Assembly: GCA_046160305.1 (NCBI GenBank)
Contig: JBJXGX010000151.1
Coordinates: forward strand, 44,175 to 108,174
DNA length: 64,000 nt
DNA from: SHXR01 sp046160305
GTDB taxonomy: Bacteria; Pseudomonadota; Gammaproteobacteria; Burkholderiales; SG8-39
Reading direction: 5' to 3'
In this document: positions 33,836 through 42,461 of the stretch, piece by piece
Position numbering within the stretch: position 1 is the first letter of the stretch
How the letters are laid out: each line of letters begins with the position of its first letter
The notes under the pieces: generated by a model
Database searches by the model: none
Seen by the model: the letters and a program-made list of their open reading frames with translations, nothing else
Told to the model about the DNA's origin: nothing
Program-made: the position numbers and the translations under genes

Positions 33836-33858
33836 GGAATTCGCGCGCGCGAATTCCT
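33835..33858. other. Perfect 24-bp palindrome after phosphatase gene
   Basis: A 12-base arm starting AGGAATTCGCGC is followed at once by its exact complement, with no spacer. It begins at the last base of the phosphatase stop codon. RNA from either strand could fold into a hairpin, but there is no T-run, so it may serve as a processing or stabilising structure or a weak terminator. Confidence 0.75.
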
Positions 33859-33926
33859 GAAAGATCCGAGGTTGGCGAAATCCTCTAAACTCGCGACCCT
33901 TCTCACCGTTGCGATCGCACCCACCG

Positions 33927-34643
33927 ATGCGCCCTTCCGGACGTCGTCCCGATGAGCTTCGGCTCGTCAATCTCACTCGAAACTTCACCAAGCACGCCGA
34001 AGGTTCGGTACTGGTCGAATTCGGCGCGACCAAAGTGTTGTGCACCGCTTCGGTCGAGGAGAAGGTGCCGCCTTTCTTGCGTGACAGCGGGCGCGGCTGG
34101 ATCACCGCGGAATACGGAATGCTGCCGCGATCGACCCACACACGGTCCGATCGCGAGGCGGCCCGCGGCAAACAATCCGGGCGGACGCAGGAGATTCAGC
34201 GGCTCATCGGACGCAGCCTGCGCGCGGTCGTGGACCTCGCGGCGCTCGGACAACGCTCGATTCAACTCGATTGCGATGTGATCCAGGCCGACGGCGGTAC
34301 GCGCACCGCGGCGATCACCGGTGCCTATGTCGCGCTGCAGGATGCGATCGATTGGCTGCTCGCACATGCGGTCATCAAGACATCACCGATTCGCGATTCG
34401 GTTGCTGCCGTGTCGGTGGGGATGCACTCGGGCATCGCGATCCTCGACCTCGACTATGCCGAAGATTCGGCGTGCGAGACGGACATGAACGTGGTGATGA
34501 CCGGCTCCGGCGGATTCGTCGAGGTGCAGGGCACCGCGGAAGGGGCGCCGTTCTCGCGCAACCAGATGACCGAGATGATGGGGCTCGCCGATCTCGGTAT
34601 TCGCGCGCTCGTAGCCAAGCAGCGGGCGGCGCTCGGACGCTGA
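33927..34643 (+). CDS. rph: Ribonuclease PH
   Basis: This 238-residue phosphorolytic 3'-5' exoribonuclease trims tRNA precursors. It has MRPSGRRPDELR, KHAEGSVLVEFGATKVLCTASVEE, GWITAEYGMLPRST and QRSIQLDCDVIQADGGTRTA, the standard RNase PH segments. The ATG at 33927 gives the usual length; a TTG at 33909 would add six residues. It is followed by rdgB after 41 bases, the common order. Confidence 0.97.
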   Translation: MRPSGRRPDELRLVNLTRNFTKHAEGSVLVEFGATKVLCTASVEEKVPPFLRDSGRGWITAEYGMLPRSTHTRSDREAARGKQSGRTQEIQRLIGRSLRAVVDLAALGQRSIQLDCDVIQADGGTRTAAITGAYVALQDAIDWLLAHAVIKTSPIRDSVAAVSVGMHSGIAILDLDYAEDSACETDMNVVMTGSGGFVEVQGTAEGAPFSRNQMTEMMGLADLGIRALVAKQRAALGR

Positions 34644-34684
34644 GTCCGCCCCGGTGCCACGCGTGGTAAGCCATCGGTAGGGCC

Positions 34685-35296
34685 ATGAATCGAATCGTGC
34701 TTGCCTCGTCCAACGCGGGGAAGCTGCGCGAGTTTCAACAACTCCTCGCGGCGCAGGGTTTCGCGGTCGTTCCGCAATCGGCGCTCGATGTGACCGATGC
34801 GAAAGAGCCGCACGCGACATTCATCGAGAACGCGCTCGCGAAAGCTCGACATGCCTCTGCCCATACCGGATTGCCGGCGTTTGCCGATGATTCCGGCATC
34901 GTTGTCGACGCGCTCGCTGGCGAACCCGGTGTTCATTCCGCGCGTTTCGCTGGCGAACCACGATCCGATGCCCGCAACAATGCAAAGCTCGTCGAATCGC
35001 TGCGGCCCCACCGCGACCGCCGCGCGCATTACTACTGCGTGATCGTGATGCTGCGGCATGCGGCGGACCCGGAGCCTCTCATTGCCGATGGCCGCTGGCA
35101 TGGTGAGGTGATCGATTCACCGCGTGGCGCCGGGGGATTCGGCTACGACCCCTATTTTCTGTTGCCGCATCTTGGCCGAACCGCCGCCGAACTCGATGCG
35201 AACGACAAGAACCGCATCAGCCATCGTGGCATTGCGGTGCGCCGCCTGATCGAGCTGTTGCGAGGAATCACCCCGGAGGCGAGCGCGGATTCGTAG
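34685..35296 (+). CDS. rdgB: Non-canonical purine NTP pyrophosphatase (RdgB/HAM1)
   Basis: The 203-residue enzyme hydrolyses dITP, dXTP and XTP to monophosphates and cleans the nucleotide pool. Motifs are LASSNAGKLREFQ at the start, FIENALAKARHAS, GLPAFADDSGIVVDAL and GGFGYDPYF. It follows rph closely and is probably co-transcribed with it. Confidence 0.97.
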   Translation: MNRIVLASSNAGKLREFQQLLAAQGFAVVPQSALDVTDAKEPHATFIENALAKARHASAHTGLPAFADDSGIVVDALAGEPGVHSARFAGEPRSDARNNAKLVESLRPHRDRRAHYYCVIVMLRHAADPEPLIADGRWHGEVIDSPRGAGGFGYDPYFLLPHLGRTAAELDANDKNRISHRGIAVRRLIELLRGITPEASADS

Positions 35297-35340
35297 CCCC
35301 GAAGCAATCGACGGTACCGAGACTTCGATTCTCGCCAGGC

Positions 35341-35356
35341 CCTTCGACAAGCTCAG
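35341..35356. repeat. Dispersed CCTTCGACAAGCTCAG repeat element
   Basis: The 16-base core CCTTCGACAAGCTCAG lies between two convergent genes. This core is known as a widespread intergenic repeat in GC-rich proteobacteria; when read in the opposite direction it gives the familiar CSELVEG peptide in spurious frames. One copy is seen in this window. Confidence 0.6.
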
Positions 35357-35386
35357 AACAGGCGCGCCGACGAAACCCGTGTCTTC

Positions 35387-35890
35387 CTACACGAGCCTGC
35401 GGAAACGTCTTTGAATCGACAGCGTCCACACCAGAAGCGCGGCCAGCAGGAAGACAAGAAGCACGGCGAATGGCGCGCGAACGAGGCGTCCGGGGACGGC
35501 GAAATTCGCGTCGACGAGGAGCCAATGGAACGCGCACAAGAAGCCGATCACGATAGCGCCGAGCACCACACCTTGGCGCTCGAGATACGCAAGGGATTCG
35601 GCACGTCGTTCCGGCGAGAGCCAGTAGCTCGAATTCGGAATCTTGGTGAGGCGCGGCGTCAGGCGCGGCAGGATCGCGATCGCGGCAAACAGCAGGAATG
35701 GCAAACCGATCACCAGGATCACCATGATCCTTCGGTAAAGATCGTGGGTGAAAAAATCGAGTGCCAGTCCGTTCAACCCTAAGTGCACGGAGAGCAACGA
35801 AGTGAGATCGGGCGCGCTCACCACGAGGATCGCGGCTGCCCCTGCCAAGACAAGGAGAAAGCACACTCTTCCGAGGGTCCGAATCGTCAT
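35387..35890 (-). CDS. Four-helix membrane protein (DUF1648-like)
   Basis: This 167-residue inner-membrane protein has hydrophobic segments near residues 7-27, 52-72, 108-128 and 138-158. The central motif KIPNSSYWLSPERRAESLAYLERQ resembles a conserved loop of DUF1648-type proteins, although the DUF1648 head itself is reduced. Function is unknown. The gene converges with rdgB and is divergent from uppP. The assignment is a tentative recognition. Confidence 0.65.
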   Translation of the reverse strand: MTIRTLGRVCFLLVLAGAAAILVVSAPDLTSLLSVHLGLNGLALDFFTHDLYRRIMVILVIGLPFLLFAAIAILPRLTPRLTKIPNSSYWLSPERRAESLAYLERQGVVLGAIVIGFLCAFHWLLVDANFAVPGRLVRAPFAVLLVFLLAALLVWTLSIQRRFRRLV

Positions 35891-36116
35891 TGTGCGGGAG
35901 CTGGTTGAACACTCGTCTGGTTGGATTCAAGCGCAGTGTGGCGGATCCACGATTCACAGGGGGACGTATCGACGGTCACGAAATGTGCATTATTTCACGC
36001 CGCGATTCGTTGTCCAACAGTGTGATCTTCCGCGATCGCACCGCTGATCACGGGGTGCATCGCCCGGCAATCGATGCCTATACACTCGGCGCCTTTGTCG
36101 ACCAAGAGCCCCTCCG

Positions 36117-36941
36117 TTGGACACACTTCTGCTGATCAAGGCGTTGATCCTCGGTATCGTCGAGGGGCTCACTGAGTTCCTGCCGATTTCGAGCACCGGC
36201 CATCTCATCCTTGCCGCCGACCTTCTCGATTTCAACGACGAAAAGGGCAAAGTCTTCGAAGTATTCATCCAGACCGGCGCGATGCTCGCCATTGTCTGGG
36301 AGTACCGGGCGCGCCTATGGGGCGTGGCGCGTGGCGCACTCGATGATCAGCGTGCGCGACTGTTCATTCTCAATCTGTTCGTGGCATTTCTTCCGGCGGC
36401 CATCCTGGGGCTTGCGGTTGGAAAACTGATCAAGGCGCATCTATTCAAGCCGGTCCCGGTTGCCGCGGCGTTCATCGTCGGTGGGTTCGTGATTCTGTGG
36501 GCGGAGCGGCGGCAGCAGACCGTACGCGTCGCGAGCGTCGATGACATGACTTGGCAGGACGCATTGAAAGTCGGGATCGCGCAATGCTTCGCGCTCATTC
36601 CGGGAACGTCACGCTCGGGTGCAACGATCATCGGCGGCATGCTGTTCGGCCTCTCGCGAAAAGCCGCGACCGAGTTCTCGTTTTTTCTTGCGATCCCGAC
36701 ACTCATTGCCGCGGGCGCCTACGATCTGATGAAGAATCGCGCGTTATTCAGCGTCGAAGATATACCGACCATCGGGGTAGGACTGATCGCCGCGTTCGCT
36801 TCGGCGTTTCTTTGCGTACGCTGGCTGCTGCGCTACATCGCGACCCATGACTTCACGATCTTCGCCTGGTACCGCATCATCTTCGGGGTCGTGGTGCTGT
36901 TCACCGCATGGACCGGATTGGTGAAGTGGACGGCCGGGTAG
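36117..36941 (+). CDS. uppP: Undecaprenyl-diphosphate phosphatase UppP (BacA)
   Basis: The 274-residue polytopic enzyme recycles the undecaprenyl-pyrophosphate lipid carrier for peptidoglycan. Signature motifs are EGLTEFLPISSTGH (residues 16-29) and PGTSRSGATIIGG. The apparent start is TTG at 36117, giving MDTLLLIKALILG; no ATG or GTG close by would keep the first conserved helix. It converges with the gamma-glutamyltransferase gene, with 103 unremarkable bases between them. Confidence 0.97.
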   Translation: MDTLLLIKALILGIVEGLTEFLPISSTGHLILAADLLDFNDEKGKVFEVFIQTGAMLAIVWEYRARLWGVARGALDDQRARLFILNLFVAFLPAAILGLAVGKLIKAHLFKPVPVAAAFIVGGFVILWAERRQQTVRVASVDDMTWQDALKVGIAQCFALIPGTSRSGATIIGGMLFGLSRKAATEFSFFLAIPTLIAAGAYDLMKNRALFSVEDIPTIGVGLIAAFASAFLCVRWLLRYIATHDFTIFAWYRIIFGVVVLFTAWTGLVKWTAG

Positions 36942-37044
36942 GCGCGCGGACACGGCATCGTGCACCGCCAAGACGACGTAACGAAAAACGAACGTTGTGC
37001 ACCGTCGAGCCGTCGTGGCTCCCCGCGCCGATCTTTTGCCAAGG

Positions 37045-38646
37045 CTAGAACGCCGCCACGGCCCCATCGCTGCGTGGATCGAATCCGCCCTCTAACGTTC
37101 CATTAGGGTGGCGTACGATCGCGCCCGCATGGCCCATCGTTTCGTCGAAGTCCTTCAAGACTTCGACGTCGTGGCCGCGCTGGCGGAGTTCGCCCGCGAT
37201 TGACGCGGGGAAGCGGGCTTCGAGCTTCAGTGTGTCCGTCGCCTGTCCCCAGGTGCGCCCGAGCAGCCAACGTGGTGCGCTGACCGCGGCTTGCGGCGAC
37301 ATCCCGTATAACGCATACCGCGTGAATACGGCACTTTGCGATTGCGGCTGTCCGTCCCCACCCATATTGCCGTAGACCATCGTGCGGCCGTCGTCGAAGT
37401 GCGCAAGCGCCGGATTCAACGTATGGAAAGGCTTTCTCCCCGGCATCAATGTATTGAGTGCATCGGGTCGCAGAGAAAAGCTGCAGCCGCGGTTCTGCCA
37501 GGTGATGCCGGTATCTGCAAGCACGATGCCGGCACCGAACTCGTGGTAAAGGCTTTGAATGAAGCTCACCGCGCACCCGGCGTCGTCGATGACACCCATC
37601 CAGATCGTATCGCCCGGACCGACCCCTGCGCCCCATGGCGCGGCCCGGGTCGGGTCGATGCGACTCGCCAACGCGCGAATCCGCGTGCCGTCGAGAAATT
37701 GCGCCGCGTCGACGGACATATAGGCAGGGTCCGTGATGTACCGATCGCGAATCCCGAACGCCTGCTTGACGGCTTCGACCGCCAAATGAATGTAGTCCGC
37801 GCTGTTCGGGTCGATTTTTTCAATCTTCAAGACGTCGAGGATCCCAAGCGTCAACAGCGAGACCAGCCCTTGCGTCGGTGCCGGCATGTTGTAGAGCGTT
37901 CCGACTGAATGTTTCAGTGATAACGGTGTGCGCCATTGCGCTTCGTGCCGACCGAGATCATCGAGCGTGACGGGACTACCCGCCTTGGCGAGGTCATCCG
38001 CAATCGCCCTGGCCAGGGTGCCTCGATAGAAGCTCTGCGGTCCCTCGTTCGCGAGCACGCGAAGCGTCGCGCCCAGCCGGGGTTGACGAAACAAAGACCC
38101 TGCTTGCGGCACCGTGCCATCAGAAAGGTAGGTCGCCGTGAACCCCGGTTGCGGTTCCAGGTCACAGCGTTTGGCGCGCGTGTTGTTCGACTGGCTGTCG
38201 GTAACCGGTATGCCTTTTTCCGCGTAATGCACCGCGTCCCGCAGCAAGCGGGCAAACGGGCGCTTGCCGCCAAGTGAATCGCGACTGTAGCCGTACGCGA
38301 GGTCCCAACCGGCCAAGGTACCCGCGACCGTATTGGCGGCAACACCACCCCGAAACGGAATCGCATCGACGATTCCCAACTTCGCGTAGTAGGCGCGTGT
38401 GACGTTTCCACCGGCCGCACCGGATGCGTCAATACCGCGCGGCGCCTGACCGGGTGCGCTGATCAACCAGAATGAATCCCCGCCGATCGAATTCATATGG
38501 GGATAGGCGACGGCAATCGTCGCGGCGGCCGCGATCATCGCCTCGATCGCGTTGCCGCCTTCACGCAAGACATCGAGGGCGGACTGCGCCGCGAGGGCGT
38601 GCGATGCAACGGCCATGCCGCGTGTTCCACGAGTCGGGTTGAGCAT
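37045..38646 (-). CDS. ggt: Gamma-glutamyltransferase family protein
   Basis: This 533-residue Ntn hydrolase has MAVASHALAAQSALDVLREGGNAIEAMIAAAA near the start and the GPGDTIWMGVIDDAG segment, where Thr347 is the expected nucleophile exposed by self-cleavage. It ends with NMGGDGQPQSQSAVFTRY. It cleaves gamma-glutamyl bonds, for instance in glutathione, or acts as an acylase. No signal peptide is seen at either possible start (38646 or 38724), so it is probably cytoplasmic like the YwrD branch. It is divergent from glnA. Confidence 0.88.
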   Translation of the reverse strand: MLNPTRGTRGMAVASHALAAQSALDVLREGGNAIEAMIAAAATIAVAYPHMNSIGGDSFWLISAPGQAPRGIDASGAAGGNVTRAYYAKLGIVDAIPFRGGVAANTVAGTLAGWDLAYGYSRDSLGGKRPFARLLRDAVHYAEKGIPVTDSQSNNTRAKRCDLEPQPGFTATYLSDGTVPQAGSLFRQPRLGATLRVLANEGPQSFYRGTLARAIADDLAKAGSPVTLDDLGRHEAQWRTPLSLKHSVGTLYNMPAPTQGLVSLLTLGILDVLKIEKIDPNSADYIHLAVEAVKQAFGIRDRYITDPAYMSVDAAQFLDGTRIRALASRIDPTRAAPWGAGVGPGDTIWMGVIDDAGCAVSFIQSLYHEFGAGIVLADTGITWQNRGCSFSLRPDALNTLMPGRKPFHTLNPALAHFDDGRTMVYGNMGGDGQPQSQSAVFTRYALYGMSPQAAVSAPRWLLGRTWGQATDTLKLEARFPASIAGELRQRGHDVEVLKDFDETMGHAGAIVRHPNGTLEGGFDPRSDGAVAAF

Positions 38647-38793
38647 GTCAAATCCAGAGGGGTTGACGGACGAATTCGGATGCCGCTGCCGGGAGCCCAG
38701 AACGGGTTGGCAGTGAGGAGGCAAGCCGGACCATCACACGATGATACCGAAGCAGTGCGCGTCACCCTTCGATTGAACGCGCGCATATTCGAC

Positions 38794-38839
38794 GCACTAA
38801 TATGGTGCTCGCTTGTGGCAAAATGCACTGGTCAAGTGC
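38794..38839 (+). promoter_or_regulatory. Two NtrC-type binding sites upstream of glnA
   Basis: GCACTAATATGGTGC (38794-38808) and GCACTGGTCAAGTGC (38825-38839) both match the GCAC-N7-GTGC core of NtrC sites. Their centres are 31 bp apart, about three helical turns on the same face. They lie about 131 and 100 bases upstream of the start predicted from the sigma-54 promoter. Known enteric glnA enhancers have nearly the same layout, and ntrC itself is encoded downstream. Confidence 0.8.
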
Positions 38840-38905
38840 CTGTGCTTTTCGACGCACACGAGATAACTGCATTTGATTTCATAGCCTTAGATCGATATGG
38901 CGGCG

Positions 38906-38921
38906 TGGCATGGATCATGCA
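38906..38921 (+). promoter_or_regulatory. Sigma-54 (-24/-12) promoter of glnA
   Basis: TGGCATG-GATC-ATGCA matches the consensus TGGCACG-N4-TTGCA at all but two positions, with the invariant GG (38907-38908) and GC (38919-38920) at the exact 10-base spacing. The transcript would start near 38932 and leave a 95-base leader before the glnA ATG at 39027. The rest of the ggt-glnA interval shows no gene. Confidence 0.78.
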
Positions 38922-39026
38922 CCAATCCGGGCCACCCGATTGCGGCGATGTTCGCTCGCCGCGTTCCGTTATGCTCGACGCGGACCATACCGTTTTCATT
39001 CACATCCATAAGAAAGGAGCCACCCG

Positions 39027-40442
39027 ATGGCGAACTCAGCCGCCGACGTGCTGAAGTTGATCAAGGACAAGGAGGTCCGATTCGTCGACCTTCGTTTCAC
39101 CGATACGCGCGGCAAAGAACAGCATGTCACCGTTCCGGCTCGCCAGTTCACCCAGGACAAATTCGACAACGGCCATGCCTTCGACGGCTCGTCGATCGCC
39201 GGTTGGAAGGGCATTGAAGCGTCCGACATGCTGCTTTATCCGGCGTCCGAGTCCGCGCGCCTCGATCCGTTTTCGGATGAATCGACTCTCAACATCCAGT
39301 GCGACGTGATTGAACCCTCGACTGGCAAGGGCTATGACCGCGACCCGCGCACGATCGCCAAGCGCGCCGAGGCTTATCTCAAATCGACGGGTATCGGCGA
39401 TACGGCGTACTTCGGTCCCGAGCCCGAGTTCTTCGTGTTCGATTCGGTCACGTGGAATGTCGACATGTCCGGCAGTTTCGTGAAGGTCGAATCCGAGGAA
39501 GCTCCCTGGTCGACCGGCAAGGAATACGACGGCGGCAACATGGGGCATCGCGCGCCGGTGAAAGGTGGGTACTTTCCGGTGCCACCCATCGACACGCTGC
39601 AAGACATTCGCAACGCCATGGTCATCGCTCTGGAAGAACAGGGCGTCGAGGTCGAAGTCCATCACCATGAAGTGGCTGCACCGGGGCAGTGCGAGATCGG
39701 TACCAAGTTCGAAACGCTGGTGAAGCGCGCTGACTGGATGCAGATCCTCAAGTACACCGTGCAGATGGTCGCCCATTCATACGGCAAGACGGCCACGTTC
39801 ATGCCCAAACCGATCGTCGGTGATAACGGATCGGGCATGCATGTCCACCAGTCGGTGTGGAAGGCCGGGCAGAATCTCTTCGCCGGCAACGGCTATGCCG
39901 GCTTGTCGGACTTCGCGCTCTATTACATCGGCGGCATCATCAAGCACGCACGCACCTTGAACGCGATTACGAACCCGGGTACCAACTCGTACAAGCGATT
40001 AGTGCCGGGCTTCGAGGCGCCGATCAATCTCGCCTATTCAGCGCGCAATCGGTCGGCGTCCTGCCGGATCCCCTACGTCTCGAATCCCAAGGGACGTCGT
40101 GTCGAGGTGCGCTTCCCCGATCCAACCGCAAATCCCTATCTTGCGTTCGCGGCGATGTTGATGGCGGGATTGGATGGTGTGCAGAACAAGATCCATCCGG
40201 GCGATCCGATCGACAAGAACCTGTACGAGTTGCCGCCGGAAGAAGCCAAACGGGTCCCGACGGTGTGCCATTCCCTCGATATGGCGCTCGACGAGTTGGA
40301 TCGAAACCGCGAGTTCCTGACGCGTGGTGGGGTCTTTACCAACGACTTCATCAATTCGTATATCGAGCTGAAGATGCAGGAAGTGACCCGCTTCCGGATG
40401 ACGACCCATCCGGTCGAGTTCGACATGTACTACAGCGCCTGA
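39027..40442 (+). CDS. glnA: Glutamine synthetase type I
   Basis: The 471-residue enzyme makes glutamine from glutamate, ammonia and ATP. Motifs are FDGSSIAGWKGIEASDM, the ATP-binding KPIVGDNGSGMHVHQS, the ammonium/glutamate region NPGTNSYKRLVPGFEAP and the adenylylation site NLYELPPEE with Tyr400. The protein is therefore of the type regulated by GlnE. An AAGAAAGGAG site precedes the ATG. Expression is likely nitrogen controlled by the NtrC sites and sigma-54 promoter upstream. Confidence 0.98.
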   Translation: MANSAADVLKLIKDKEVRFVDLRFTDTRGKEQHVTVPARQFTQDKFDNGHAFDGSSIAGWKGIEASDMLLYPASESARLDPFSDESTLNIQCDVIEPSTGKGYDRDPRTIAKRAEAYLKSTGIGDTAYFGPEPEFFVFDSVTWNVDMSGSFVKVESEEAPWSTGKEYDGGNMGHRAPVKGGYFPVPPIDTLQDIRNAMVIALEEQGVEVEVHHHEVAAPGQCEIGTKFETLVKRADWMQILKYTVQMVAHSYGKTATFMPKPIVGDNGSGMHVHQSVWKAGQNLFAGNGYAGLSDFALYYIGGIIKHARTLNAITNPGTNSYKRLVPGFEAPINLAYSARNRSASCRIPYVSNPKGRRVEVRFPDPTANPYLAFAAMLMAGLDGVQNKIHPGDPIDKNLYELPPEEAKRVPTVCHSLDMALDELDRNREFLTRGGVFTNDFINSYIELKMQEVTRFRMTTHPVEFDMYYSA

Positions 40443-40452
40443 CGTAAACGGT

Positions 40453-40482
40453 GCGGACGAGATGGATCGTCGTCTCGTCCGC
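40453..40482 (+). terminator. Hairpin downstream of glnA (possible terminator)
   Basis: GCGGACGAGA (40453-40462) pairs perfectly with TCTCGTCCGC (40473-40482) around a 10-base loop, eleven bases after the glnA stop. There is no T-run after it, so it may act with Rho or as a 3'-end stabiliser. It would separate glnA from the DUF4124 and ntrBC genes. Confidence 0.5.
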
Positions 40483-40661
40483 TTCCGCCGCGTCGAGGTT
40501 CCCGATGTGTGCCGCGACAACCCAGCAAAGGACCATCACGAGAAAGACCGGACGGATCCGCGCGTGCGGCACACGTCCTCTCTCCCGAGTGGAATCGCGA
40601 TACCGTGGCCGATCTCCGCGCAGTTCGGGATGGCTATCGTGACTTTTTGTCAATTGTCGAT

Positions 40662-40690
40662 TTGTTACCTTCGAGTCGTTGTCCTAAACT
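40662..40690 (+). promoter_or_regulatory. Candidate sigma-70 promoter for DUF4124 gene
   Basis: TTGTTA (40662-40667) and TAAACT (40685-40690) are separated by 17 bases, each matching four of six consensus positions. The transcript would start about 25 bases before the ATG. Together with the hairpin after glnA it suggests separate expression of the downstream genes. Confidence 0.4.
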
Positions 40691-40720
40691 CTTCGTCTCT
40701 CTCATGGAGTTCCTCGGACG

Positions 40721-41236
40721 ATGACCTCGAAACGGATCGCCGTCATGATCACCCTCGCAGCATCAGCGGGCGGTGCGTGGTCACAGACTCAGAATGTCGT
40801 CTTCCGGTGCCTCGACGATGCCGGCCGGCCGCAATACACCAACGTGCGTGCGGATACGATTGGCCGCCAGTGTCAGGTCGTGCAGAAGGAAGTCTCGGTC
40901 GTGCCGAGCAACGCTCCAGCGCCTATCGGAGCGAGTTCGAACGAGCGACCGACCACCTCGGCGGCCGTCGCCCCTGGAAATCCGATGCGCGTCGACAAAG
41001 AGACGCAGAAAGGCCGCGACAACAGCCGGCGCAAGATCCTCGAGGACGAGCTCACGCAGGAACAGCAACTCCTTGCGCAAGCGAAGAATGCCCTCGAGCA
41101 GCAGGAGAGCGTCCGTCTTGGCGACGAGCGCAACTATCAGCGAACCCTCGATCGACTGAAGCCCTTCCAGGAAGTCGTCGAGCGCCATTCGCGCAATGTC
41201 GAGGCGCTCAACAAAGAGCTGCAAAACACGCGCTGA
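40721..41236 (+). CDS. Exported DUF4124 protein with coiled coil
   Basis: This 171-residue protein has a signal peptide (cut near residue 21), then an N-terminal DUF4124 module (VVFRCLDDAGRPQYTNVR with the family's xYxxxD..G...YT pattern). A long charged helical tail from about residue 95 (QEQQLLAQAKNALEQQE and similar) is likely coiled coil. Function is unknown. It sits between glnA and ntrB on the same strand and lacks any obvious link to nitrogen control. Confidence 0.8.
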   Translation: MTSKRIAVMITLAASAGGAWSQTQNVVFRCLDDAGRPQYTNVRADTIGRQCQVVQKEVSVVPSNAPAPIGASSNERPTTSAAVAPGNPMRVDKETQKGRDNSRRKILEDELTQEQQLLAQAKNALEQQESVRLGDERNYQRTLDRLKPFQEVVERHSRNVEALNKELQNTR

Positions 41237-41360
41237 AGGGTTGTTCCGCGCACCCGGCGCGAGGCGCTACCGCAGCCAGGAAAGCATTCACCAGGCTCGC
41301 CGGTAGCCAAGGCGGGCGGCGTTTGGCACCGCTCCTGGTATCGGATCAAGAGTTTTTCCA

Positions 41361-42461
41361 ATGAGCCGTGACCTCCATGCGGCTCTCGATCTCCTGTCCA
41401 CCGCGATCGTGCTGCTCGATGCCGACTTGCGGATCGTCGACATCAACAGCGCCGCCGAGAATATGTTCTCGCTGTCCCGGCGCGGTTTGACCGGACGCCC
41501 GCTGTCTCGCCTGATCCATGAGCATGCACTGCTCGCGACGAAGTTGCGGCAGGCAATGCGCGAGAATCGGGGCTTCAGGCAGGAAAGCATCAGCGTTGTT
41601 GGCGGCAACGGCCATGCTGTGCTGCACGTCGATTGCATGGCGACCCCGGCGGAAGCCGGATCCGTCAAACTCGCGCTCGAGCTGCGTGGGATCGACCAGC
41701 AGATGCGGGTCGAACGCGAGGCGACGCAGCTGACGCAAAGCCAGGCGAATCGCGAATTCATTCGCAATCTCGCCCACGAGATCAAGAATCCGCTCGGCGG
41801 CCTTCGAGGGTCCGCGCAGCTCCTGGAACGTGAGCTCGACCGGGCCGATCTGCGCGAGTACACGCAAGTCATCATCAAGGAAGCCGACCGGCTCCAAAGC
41901 CTGATGGAGCGATTGCTCTCGCCGCACCGGTTGCCGCAGAGAAAACCGGTCAATATCCATGAGGTGTGCGAGCGCGTTCGCAGCCTCATTCACGCCGAGT
42001 TTCCGAATGGGGTCAGCGTGGAGCGCGACTACGATGTCAGCCTGCCCGAGATCGAGGGCGATCGCGAGCAATTGATCCAGGTCGTCCTCAATGTCGCGCG
42101 GAACGCAGCGCAGGCGATTCTGGGTCGGACCCCGCCCGAGTCGCGCAACGGAGCGATCGTCCTTCGCACCCGGGCGATCCATCAAGTCACCATCGCGCGC
42201 CGCCGGCATCGACTGGCGTGCGATCTGCAGATCATCGATAACGGCCCGGGTATTCCCGATGCCATTCGCGATCGAATTTTCTTTCCCCTGGTGTCGGGCC
42301 GCCCTGACGGCACCGGATTGGGCCTGACGCTCGCGATGAATTTCGTCGAGTACCACCGGGGCATCATCGAGTGCGATAGTCGGCCCGGACGGACGTCGTT
42401 TCGCGTCGTGTTGCCCGTGACGATGGAGGAATCGACCATCAATCGCGAGGTGGCGGCATGA
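41361..42461 (+). CDS. ntrB: Nitrogen regulation sensor histidine kinase NtrB
   Basis: The 366-residue cytoplasmic kinase/phosphatase has an N-terminal PAS domain (about 8-115), the HisKA box with autophosphorylated His139 in LAHEIKNPLGGLRGSAQLL and a C-terminal ATPase domain. NGPGIPDAIRDRIFFPLVSGRPDGTGLGLT contains the G1/F/G2 boxes. With PII it phosphorylates NtrC under nitrogen limitation and dephosphorylates it under excess. The gene overlaps ntrC by four bases (ATGA). Confidence 0.96.
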   Translation: MSRDLHAALDLLSTAIVLLDADLRIVDINSAAENMFSLSRRGLTGRPLSRLIHEHALLATKLRQAMRENRGFRQESISVVGGNGHAVLHVDCMATPAEAGSVKLALELRGIDQQMRVEREATQLTQSQANREFIRNLAHEIKNPLGGLRGSAQLLERELDRADLREYTQVIIKEADRLQSLMERLLSPHRLPQRKPVNIHEVCERVRSLIHAEFPNGVSVERDYDVSLPEIEGDREQLIQVVLNVARNAAQAILGRTPPESRNGAIVLRTRAIHQVTIARRRHRLACDLQIIDNGPGIPDAIRDRIFFPLVSGRPDGTGLGLTLAMNFVEYHRGIIECDSRPGRTSFRVVLPVTMEESTINREVAA

